In this document: one piece after another, positions 44,912 to 52,495 of the stretch
How the letters are laid out: each line of letters begins with the position of its first letter
Numbering within the stretch: the first letter of the stretch is position 1
NCBI GenBank assembly: GCA_028716385.1
Contig: JAQUPX010000001.1
Span: 62,001 to 126,000 of the forward strand
Direction: 5' to 3'
Source of the DNA: a bacterium
Lineage (GTDB): Bacteria; Hydrothermota; UBA3073; JACQXS01; JAQTXJ01
DNA: 64,000 nt
Notes under the pieces: model-generated
The model's database searches: none
Told to the model about the DNA's origin: nothing
The model's input: only the letters and a program-made list of their open reading frames with translations
Translations under genes and position numbers: made by a program

Positions 44912-45050
44912 AATTATATGAAAACCTTGGACGAAGACCTTTGTCTATAGTCATTAGAAATTCTTATCCCGCAAAACGGGGTACCGTTTTGACAAAAACT
45001 TGGTATAAAAATCTTTTTTACTTGTCGGGAAATTCCTCCCTTGAAAAAAC

Positions 45051-45078
45051 TTGACAATATTACTTAAAGAAATATTCT
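45051..45078 (+). promoter_or_regulatory. Predicted promoter of the OMP gene
   Basis: TTGACA (45051-45056), 16-bp spacer, TATTCT (45073-45078). The leader would be about 18 nt with only a weak CGGA before the ATG. Confidence 0.5.
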
Positions 45079-45102
45079 TTTCCTTTATTATAACGGAATA
45101 AA

Positions 45103-46206
45103 ATGAAAAACTTATTTATCCTTTTTGTAAGTTTGATGCCTTTTGTCTTATTTTCTTCAGAAACAAGAGTTAGTTCTCTTGGCGGAGACTCTAAACTACT
45201 TCTAGACGAAACAAACGTAAAACTATACCCGGGAGAAATATCGTCCTTTTCCAACACAATATTCGCCGAAATTAAACAACCCCTTTCCTTTAACGGATTT
45301 TTAGGAAACAACAAATATGGGACAATTGGGCTCGGGGTAAATATGGATACATTACCGTCTATAATAACTTCCCTTGTTGATAGTATTCCCTCTGTTATAG
45401 ATAATAATATTAACAATCTCCCAAATTTCGAGTTTTTTTATGGCAAAAAATCCATAGGGATAAAAATAGAAGATAGGTTTTGCCATTATGAAGACCATAT
45501 TTTAGACCACACTCAATACTTAAATTTATTAAAAGGCACTTTAGGGATAAAATATTATTCTGGTCCTCTTTTATGTGTAGATATTTCTACTTCTGTAATG
45601 AAAACAGGATTAGATTATAGGGATATAGATAATGGAACTCCGGTTACTTTTAAAACTAAAGAAAATATTTCGTATATCAATAATATAAGGTTTGTGCAAA
45701 CATTTAATAATAAAAAAGACGTATTTATTATTGGCGGGGGTTATGAAAAATATAATGAAGAATGGGAAAGAATAAGTACTACCACGACCGGAGCAAAATT
45801 AACATCTGATATTATAAACTTGTTCTGTAGTTCACTTTTTTATCCTATAGAGAATACAATGTTATTATTTGGACTTAATATAATAACAGATAAAGAAAAT
45901 ACTACAATACAGGATACGGTATTAAAAAAGACTATCCTCTCTCCTATTATTACAATTGGAACAGAAAAAGAATTAACAAAATGGTTTACGGCACGTTTAG
46001 GATTAAAAGAAAAAATATCTTATACTACTACAGAACAACAAATACAGGAAATAATTATAATACCTGAAGAATTAAAAAATGATAATAATTTTAATGTTTA
46101 TATTGGATGGGGAATTAAATTTAATAATATCGAAATAGATGTTAGGTGTACCGATTTATTCTTTAATGCTCCATCAACTGGTTTCTCTTTAGGTTATAAG
46201 TTTTAA
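45103..46206 (+). CDS. Predicted outer-membrane beta-barrel protein
   Basis: This 367-aa protein has a signal peptide (MKNLFILFVSLMPFVLFSS) and starts the mature part with RVSSLGGDSKLLLDETNVKL YPGEISSFSN, a pattern common at the start of FCB-group outer-membrane proteins. Alternating strands follow (TIGLGVNMDTL, DVFIIGGGYEKYNEEW, FNVYIGWGIKFNNIEIDV) and the protein ends in Phe (LGYKF). No specific family or substrate can be given. tRNA-Ala lies 41 bp downstream and may be read through from this gene. Confidence 0.6.
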   Translation: MKNLFILFVSLMPFVLFSSETRVSSLGGDSKLLLDETNVKLYPGEISSFSNTIFAEIKQPLSFNGFLGNNKYGTIGLGVNMDTLPSIITSLVDSIPSVIDNNINNLPNFEFFYGKKSIGIKIEDRFCHYEDHILDHTQYLNLLKGTLGIKYYSGPLLCVDISTSVMKTGLDYRDIDNGTPVTFKTKENISYINNIRFVQTFNNKKDVFIIGGGYEKYNEEWERISTTTTGAKLTSDIINLFCSSLFYPIENTMLLFGLNIITDKENTTIQDTVLKKTILSPIITIGTEKELTKWFTARLGLKEKISYTTTEQQIQEIIIIPEELKNDNNFNVYIGWGIKFNNIEIDVRCTDLFFNAPSTGFSLGYKF

Positions 46207-46247
46207 GGAATATTTAATATTTGATCTTTGATATTTACTTTGATTGT

Positions 46248-46319
46248 GGGGGTGTAGCTCAGAGGGAGAGCATTTGCTTTGCAAGCAAGGGGCCGGGGGT
46301 TCGATTCCCTTCACCTCCA
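46248..46319 (+). tRNA. tRNA-Ala (anticodon UGC)
   Basis: The acceptor stem GGGGGTG pairs with CACCTCC (46312-46318), with one GU pair and discriminator A. The D-arm is GCTC/GAGC and the anticodon loop TTTGCAA gives anticodon TGC. The T-arm is GGGGGTTCGATTCCCTT. CCA is not encoded. A T-rich run follows. Confidence 0.93.
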
Positions 46320-46326
46320 CTTTTTT

Positions 46327-47193
46327 TTATTTTATAGTTTTATATTCTAATTTTTTATTCCTATTCGCAATTAATTGTAAAATTATAAAAAGAATTCCCG
46401 TAATAAGAAGGAAACTAATAATAATTTTCCTTTGAGAACATATAATTATTCCACCGGAAAAAAATGCCATTAAAATCAAAGACACATTACTCAAGCTATG
46501 TACTATAATAGACGGGATAAGAGAGTTGGTTTTTTCATATAAAGTAGCTTTTATAATACCTTCTACTATAAGACTAAAAAGAAATATACCATGCATACTT
46601 GAGAATATAATACCACTTACTAAAATTGCTCCGTCTGCGCCTATTTTAGTTTTAAGGATAGGATAAATAACTCCCAAAGAAAACAATTCTTCCGCTAATG
46701 GGGCTAATACAGCAGAACTGAAAATTATAAAAAAGATTACAATTGGTTTTTCTAAAAACCTTAAAAATAGTTGATTGCTATAAAAGACTCCTGGTATTTC
46801 TAAAAAACCTTTTCCTAAGATAACTAGTGCAAACAATATAATCATAAAATACAGTAAACTAATTCTCAAGCCTAAATTTAGATTTTTAGAAAAATTCTCT
46901 TTTTTTAAACCAATATTACTGAACTTGAACGAATATTTTTGGAGAATTAGTTTGTAAATTAGATAAATTAGAAAAAGCTCAAAGATACCAAAATAGTGAA
47001 TCAAAGTGTTTTTAAATATTTTCTCAATAAAAGGTAAAGCGATTCTGGTTAAATCAACTAAAATTAGTATTATTAATATATCTTTACAACTCCATCTAAC
47101 AAACTCTCCTTTTTTTGTTTTCTTTATACATACAATTCCAAATATCAATAATGGAATAACTATAGCAACTAGAAAATTTTGTGTTGTACCCAT
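46327..47193 (-). CDS. CPBP (Abi/Rce1-like) family membrane protein with altered active-site motif
   Basis: This 288-aa protein has about eight membrane helices and the three CPBP motifs: EE (E168-E169 in LAPLAEELFSLG), a second with His (FSSMHGIFLF, H201) and a third (IIVHSLSNV, H232). CPBP proteins are intramembrane metalloproteases used in prenyl-protein processing, bacteriocin immunity or stress. The usual EExxxR pattern is broken: the Arg of the FRG segment is missing and FSLG is found instead. It may be a divergent or inactive member. There is no Shine-Dalgarno. It lies between tRNA-Ala and dnaA. Confidence 0.75.
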   Translation of the reverse strand: MGTTQNFLVAIVIPLLIFGIVCIKKTKKGEFVRWSCKDILIILILVDLTRIALPFIEKIFKNTLIHYFGIFELFLIYLIYKLILQKYSFKFSNIGLKKENFSKNLNLGLRISLLYFMIILFALVILGKGFLEIPGVFYSNQLFLRFLEKPIVIFFIIFSSAVLAPLAEELFSLGVIYPILKTKIGADGAILVSGIIFSSMHGIFLFSLIVEGIIKATLYEKTNSLIPSIIVHSLSNVSLILMAFFSGGIIICSQRKIIISFLLITGILFIILQLIANRNKKLEYKTIK

Positions 47194-47507
47194 AATTTTT
47201 ATAGATTATAAAAATTACTTTATAAATAACCTGTTTATTTTTTACTTATTTTATATTATTCTGTCAATATAAAACCTTCTTTATTTTCCATCTCTCTAGT
47301 TCTCTTTTAATCACTGTTAATTTTAATCTTTATTTTCTAAGTTCTCCACATTAACAACAATAACATATATTTAAATAAACATAATAAATATAATAAGACC
47401 TGTGGATAAGTAGAATAACTTCTAAAAACTCATATTTAATTATTATTTAGAGGAATATTAATTGTTAATAAAATGTTTAAAATAAGTGGGTTATTAACAA
47501 ATAACTT
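47194..47507. other. AT-rich region downstream of dnaA; candidate replication origin
   Basis: No gene is seen in this 314-nt spacer. It contains a perfect DnaA box on the minus strand (TGTGGATAA, 47401-47409), a near box TTCTCCACA (47342-47350), and TTATTAACA twice in opposite orientations (47463-47471 and 47491-47499). It is extremely AT-rich in 47350-47500, as in an unwinding element. The same TTATTAACA word occurs twice upstream of dnaA. Only one full consensus box is present, so origin status is tentative. Confidence 0.4.
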
Positions 47508-48815
47508 TTATTCAGTAGTTAGTAACTTTAAAATGTTACTAAGTTCTTTCTTCTCTTCTTCTTTATTTAAAAGTTTAACTATTTGGTTATAAGAATGTAG
47601 TATAGTAGCATGGTTTTTTCCACCAAAAGCTTCTCCTATATCTACTAAAGAAAGATGGGTATATTCTCTTGCTAAATAAATGGCGATATTTCGTGGTTTT
47701 ACTATTGACTGCATCCTGCGGTTACTTTTTAAACTCGCAAGGGATATATTATAATAACTTGCTACAACTTTTTTAATTACATCTATGGTTATTATTTTTT
47801 TTATCGTAACCATATCCTTTAAAAGTTCTTTTGTAGTGTTAAGATTTATTGTCTCGTTTGTAAAAGTAGATAATGCAAGTATTTTTACAAGAGCCCCCTC
47901 CAACTCTCTAATATTAGAAGAAAATTGTTCCGCAATATAATTAATTACTTCATCCGGGACTTTAGACTTAGAAGTAGCTATTTTCTTTTTTAAGATTGCA
48001 ACTCTCATTTCAATATTAGGAGATTGGATATCACAAACAAGTCCCCCTTGGAATCTTGACACAAGTCGTTCCTCTAAATTTGCCAACCCCTGGGGAGGTC
48101 TATCCGAAGACAATGCAATTTGTTTCCCTGCATCGTATAAGAAATTAAACGTATGGAATATTTCTTCCTGTAAACCTTCTTTTCCTTCCAAAAATTGTAT
48201 ATCGTCTATAAGCAGAACATCTTTTTTTCTATACTTATTCTTAAATTGCATTATACGATTATTTTGAATCGCATCAACCATCTCGTTCATAAAACTTTCA
48301 CATTCTATATAATAAACTTTGGCATCGGCAGTATGTTCTTTTATATAGTTTCCTATTGCCTGAAGCAAATGAGTTTTTCCCAATCCCACATTCCCGTATA
48401 GGAATAAAGGATTATATTGTTTCCCGGGGGCAGACGCTACTGCCATTGCTGCTGCCTGGGCAAACTTATTGCTTGCCCCGGTAATAAAATTATTAAACGT
48501 ATAACGGGTTTGTAAGTGAGAAGCATCCGTGTCATAAATTTTTGTAGAAGAAGTTTCTTTTGTTTGCTCTGCAAGTTTGTATCTTATCTTTATCTTATCA
48601 TCTTCAACCTTAAGGATATCATATATCATAGAATGGTAATGTTCTTCTATCCAGTCTACAAAGAACCGATTCGGGACCTTTACCCAGAGCGTATTTTGAG
48701 AAATGGATTCGCCCACCGTAGGTTCAAACCATGTCGTGTATATTTGAAGCGGAACTTGAGTTTTTACTCCCTCAAGAATTTTTAACCACAATTTTTCTGC
48801 GTCTGTTATTGCCAT
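47508..48815 (-). CDS. dnaA: Chromosomal replication initiator DnaA
   Basis: DnaA binds origin boxes and opens the DNA. The 435-aa protein has the N-terminal DnaB-contact domain (MAITDAEKLWLKILEGV), an AAA+ ATPase with Walker A GNVGLGKTHL (K147), Walker B VLLIDDIQFL, and the C-terminal box-binding domain (RRMQSIVKPRNIAIYLAREY ... GGKNHATILHSY). There is no clear Shine-Dalgarno. A TTGACA lies upstream on the minus strand with a weak TCGTAT -10. dnaN is not adjacent. Confidence 0.97.
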   Translation of the reverse strand: MAITDAEKLWLKILEGVKTQVPLQIYTTWFEPTVGESISQNTLWVKVPNRFFVDWIEEHYHSMIYDILKVEDDKIKIRYKLAEQTKETSSTKIYDTDASHLQTRYTFNNFITGASNKFAQAAAMAVASAPGKQYNPLFLYGNVGLGKTHLLQAIGNYIKEHTADAKVYYIECESFMNEMVDAIQNNRIMQFKNKYRKKDVLLIDDIQFLEGKEGLQEEIFHTFNFLYDAGKQIALSSDRPPQGLANLEERLVSRFQGGLVCDIQSPNIEMRVAILKKKIATSKSKVPDEVINYIAEQFSSNIRELEGALVKILALSTFTNETINLNTTKELLKDMVTIKKIITIDVIKKVVASYYNISLASLKSNRRMQSIVKPRNIAIYLAREYTHLSLVDIGEAFGGKNHATILHSYNQIVKLLNKEEEKKELSNILKLLTTE

Positions 48816-49189
48816 AAGTTTTTGAAATATAAAGAGATACGACTTTTTGTGCTAAAAGTTGTCAACAAAGTTATTAACATTGACCTGTCCTGTAAATCGT
48901 TATTTGTGAAAGAGTTAGAGAGTTTGTACTTCCGAGAGAGTGAGTTATTAACAATCATAATATTAACTTTTATCCTTTGTTTATTTTTACTTAGTTTCAC
49001 GAAGAAGAAAGCTCATAAAATTTATATTAACAAAATTATGTTGCTAACATAACTAGAGATATGTTGTCATGTCAAGAGGAAAAAAAACGAAAAAATAAAA
49101 TAATTTTTATAAAATTTTTGTCTTGACATAATGACCTTTTTGTTTCAAAGTCGCCCGTCACTTGTAAAAATGCTTTTGTAGAGAAATGC
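48816..49189. other. AT-rich spacer upstream of dnaA
   Basis: It holds the probable dnaA promoter (minus strand TTGACA near 48864), two TTATTAACA words (48871-48879 and 48945-48953) and long A/T runs. A 76-codon open frame at 48822-49052 overlaps the dnaA promoter, has no ribosome-binding site, and looks accidental. A second origin-like candidate cannot be excluded. Confidence 0.4.
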
Positions 49190-49218
49190 TTGACTTTTCG
49201 CACCTTTAACATTTTAAT
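49190..49218 (+). promoter_or_regulatory. Predicted promoter of the DUF4175-like gene
   Basis: TTGACT (49190-49195), 17-bp spacer, TTTAAT (49213-49218), ending 12 nt before the ATG. It implies a leader of about 5 nt and no Shine-Dalgarno. Confidence 0.6.
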
Positions 49219-49230
49219 ATATATATACTT

Positions 49231-52200
49231 ATGGAAATTAAAAACATAAAAAATAAAATTAAAAACATAAAAATATTCGTAACTTTCGTAAATGTAGCAG
49301 TAAGGATATTTGTCGTTGTAAACCTTGGATTATTGGTCTTTCTTGCCCTTGATTATTTCCTTTTTTTGTCCTGTCCTGCAAGATGGGTATGGTTCTTCTT
49401 GACTTTAGCTTTTAGTTGTTGGGGTGCCATTCGGTATAAGTTTGACCCTGTTTCCGAAATAGAAAAACAATCCTGCCAAGGCGGGACTACATCGGAACAA
49501 TTCAAAGGAAGACTGTTTTCCGCCATATACGATTACCCGACAACGTTAGGGTACTCGACCGAACTAATAGAGGAAATAAGAAAAGAAGTGTGGAAGTTAT
49601 TGCAAGAATGGAAACTGTGGTCCGTAATAAAAAAGCATCTTCCCGTAATCCCTTTATTAATAAGCGTTGTTGCTTTAGCGGTAGAAATTGTTTCTCTTCC
49701 TTCGCCACAACTTCCTCGAATAAAAAGGTTTTTTCTACCACAGAACAAATTCCTTTCTTTTGCTCTGGAGCCGGGAGACAAAAAATTGCTCTATGGAAAA
49801 ACCGTTGAAATAAAAGTAATCCCTTCCGGCATTTTGCCTGAAAAAATTTCACTCGTTGTGGACGATTCCGTCTATACCCTGTCTCGCAAAGAAGGGTATT
49901 CAAAAAGTCTACCCGTTAATAAGTCATTTTCTTATTATGCAAAAAAGGGAGATGTTTTAAGCGATACGTATAATATATCCGCAATTATTCAACCCTGGAT
50001 AAGAGAGTTTAATCTTACTTATATATACCCCGTGTATACAAAACTATCTCCTTTTGTCAGCAACCTGCCGGAAATCTCTGCCTTGCAGGGAACAAAAATC
50101 AACTTCGTTGCCGTTGCAAATGACAGCATAGATTCAGGGCGAGTAGAGTTTTCTTCCCTTGTCTTGCCGTCAGGCAGGCAACAAACAAAACATGTAGAAG
50201 TAAAAAAAGATACTATAAAAACAGAATTTGTCGTAAGCATTCCGGATAGTTACAAAATATACCTTAAGGCAAAAAACGGTCTAACAACAATAAGTCCGGA
50301 AACGTATGCCATCAATATCTGGAAAGATAAATTCCCCGAAATAGAAATAACTTATCCCGGCAGGGATATGGAAATGCCTTCCGATATGCAGCTTCCAATA
50401 CTTGTTCACATTTCGGACGACTTCGGTTTTCATAAAATAAAACTCTTAAGCGATAAGGGAGAATTGGTTGTAAATACTGACAAAAACTTACCGTCGGATA
50501 CAAATATTTCTTACGCCTGGGACTTATCACAATTGTCTTTATACCCGGGAGATGTCATAAAATACCATATGGAAGCGCAGGACAATGACGTTATTAACGG
50601 GTACAAGACTACCAAATCGGAAGAGTTTAAGTTGTTTTTCCCTACGGTCGAAGATATATACAAACAGGTTACGGAAGAGGTTAATAAAACCCAAGACAAT
50701 GCCACAACCGAATTGCAAAAAATCTTAAATGACCTGAAAGAAAACAACAAACAAATAGAAGCCATTAGCAAGAAAGACAAATTAGACGGGAACGATAAAC
50801 AAGCTCTGAAGGATGCTTTACAAAAAGAAAAAGCCATCACCAAGGGAATAGACAACTTATCAAAAGAAATAGATAAACTGTATAAGTCTATGGAAAACAC
50901 TATGTGGGTAGACAAAGACTTGATGGAAAAAATGGAAGAATTAAAAACCCTTTTTAATGAACTTAACCTTAAAGAAATGAACGAAGCCATTCAAAAGATG
51001 CAGGAGATGATGGAGAAGAATCCGGAACTTATGAAAGAAGCGATGAAAAACTTTAAGATGACACAAGAAGAACTCAGGCAACGAATTGAAAATTCTCTCG
51101 AGATGTTGAAACAATATAAACAGGAACAAACCCTTGCATCTCTGGCCGACAGGGCATCAGAACTCGCAGAGAAACAACAAAAGTTAAACGAAAAAACCGC
51201 AAAAAGCGATATGAAACAATCAAAGAAAGAATTATCCGAAACAGAACAAGGGTTAAAAGAAGAGCTTGAAGAATTAGCTAAAGACATAGATAGTTTAGCG
51301 AAGGAAACAGGGAATAAAGAGTTGGGAAAACAATCTAACAAAGCACAAAAAACACAATCCAAAATGTCGGACGCGGCGAATAAGTTGTCAAAAGGACAGA
51401 AACCTTCAAAATTACAAGATGAAGCTCAGCAAGAATTATCAGACTTAAGCGCAAACTTAAGTTCTATTCATCAAAAAATGATGGACCAAAAAAAGTCCCG
51501 GATGACAAAAGAAATAAATAAGTTAAAGAATGATTTTCTTTTCCTGTCTAACGAAGAAGAAGCCTTGTCAAATATGACGGGTTTAGATAAAGCATTCAAA
51601 CAGGAAGCATTAATAAAAGGCGCTAAAATGTTGTTGAATGAATTAGCCGTAGTTATGAAAATGACGCCGTTTATTTCCGGTGATACAAAAAAGCTTACGC
51701 AGGATGCCATCAAACTAATGGAAACTGCAAAAAAAGAATTTGAAGCAAACAGGCAGGGGCAAAACATATTGAGCAAGAGAAGCCAGATGCTGGCAATGTC
51801 AAAACTGAACGAAGTCGTCATCTCTCTTATGCAGTCGGAACAGGCGTTGCAGAGTTCTATGTCCGCTTCGGGAATGCCGGAACTGATGAAACAATTATCG
51901 CAGATAACAAAAGACCAGCAGACGTTAAATCAAATGTGTATGTCGCTTATGTCTTTTAATATGACGCAATCGGGTATGGGGGAGCAACTTGCCGAACTTA
52001 TGGGGAAACAGTCTGCGCTTGCAGATGCGCTTAAGGAAATCGGAGAGGGCTTAAAAGGCAAGACTTTAGGGGATATGAATGGCATGGCGCAGGAAATGGA
52101 GAACATTGCAAAAAAGATGCAATCCGGCATTACACAAGATATTCTGGAAAGACAAAATAAATTATTGAACCATTTATTGGATACTCAAAAATCTATTTAT

Positions 52201-52392
52201 ACAAGAAAAACGTCCCGTCAACGTATTGCAGAACCGGGAGAGAATATGTTGTTGCCGTCTCCACAAGAGCCGGAATTAATCACAAAACGAGGTATCTCGC
52301 AGAAAGCTATTATTGAAGCATTGAAAAAGAAATACCCCAAGGAATCCGAGCAATTAATAAAGGCTTATTTCAAAGCTCTCTCCACAGAGTAA
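49231..52392 (+). CDS. Large DUF4175-like membrane protein with extended coiled coil
   Basis: This 1053-aa protein starts with two membrane helices (about residues 15-65), a third near 130-150, then beta-rich Ig-like segments (for example ALEPGDKKLLYGKTVEIKVI) and a very long charged Glu/Lys/Gln-rich helical region from about 480 to 770, where coiled coil is predicted, followed by a Met-rich helical tail. This layout matches DUF4175 proteins of Bacteroidota and Proteobacteria, whose function is unknown. Two dispersed palindromes lie inside the gene in frame (49471-49486 and 50163-50181). Its N-terminus MEIKNIKNKIKNIKI looks like the AT-rich repeat word. Its mRNA is predicted leaderless. It could span the periplasm. 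Confidence 0.75.
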   Translation: MEIKNIKNKIKNIKIFVTFVNVAVRIFVVVNLGLLVFLALDYFLFLSCPARWVWFFLTLAFSCWGAIRYKFDPVSEIEKQSCQGGTTSEQFKGRLFSAIYDYPTTLGYSTELIEEIRKEVWKLLQEWKLWSVIKKHLPVIPLLISVVALAVEIVSLPSPQLPRIKRFFLPQNKFLSFALEPGDKKLLYGKTVEIKVIPSGILPEKISLVVDDSVYTLSRKEGYSKSLPVNKSFSYYAKKGDVLSDTYNISAIIQPWIREFNLTYIYPVYTKLSPFVSNLPEISALQGTKINFVAVANDSIDSGRVEFSSLVLPSGRQQTKHVEVKKDTIKTEFVVSIPDSYKIYLKAKNGLTTISPETYAINIWKDKFPEIEITYPGRDMEMPSDMQLPILVHISDDFGFHKIKLLSDKGELVVNTDKNLPSDTNISYAWDLSQLSLYPGDVIKYHMEAQDNDVINGYKTTKSEEFKLFFPTVEDIYKQVTEEVNKTQDNATTELQKILNDLKENNKQIEAISKKDKLDGNDKQALKDALQKEKAITKGIDNLSKEIDKLYKSMENTMWVDKDLMEKMEELKTLFNELNLKEMNEAIQKMQEMMEKNPELMKEAMKNFKMTQEELRQRIENSLEMLKQYKQEQTLASLADRASELAEKQQKLNEKTAKSDMKQSKKELSETEQGLKEELEELAKDIDSLAKETGNKELGKQSNKAQKTQSKMSDAANKLSKGQKPSKLQDEAQQELSDLSANLSSIHQKMMDQKKSRMTKEINKLKNDFLFLSNEEEALSNMTGLDKAFKQEALIKGAKMLLNELAVVMKMTPFISGDTKKLTQDAIKLMETAKKEFEANRQGQNILSKRSQMLAMSKLNEVVISLMQSEQALQSSMSASGMPELMKQLSQITKDQQTLNQMCMSLMSFNMTQSGMGEQLAELMGKQSALADALKEIGEGLKGKTLGDMNGMAQEMENIAKKMQSGITQDILERQNKLLNHLLDTQKSIYTRKTSRQRIAEPGENMLLPSPQEPELITKRGISQKAIIEALKKKYPKESEQLIKAYFKALSTE

Positions 52393-52495
52393 CATATGTT
52401 TCAAAAAACTAATTGACTTTTTATGGGTAAGTGTAATACTGTATACGAAATACGAAAACAATAATTAATACCCGTAAGGTAAAAAGGAGAAAGTT

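Noticed and set aside
48822..49052. A 76-codon plus-strand open frame upstream of dnaA
   Set aside because: It overlaps the probable dnaA promoter, has no ribosome-binding site, lies in very AT-rich DNA and matches no family I recognise.
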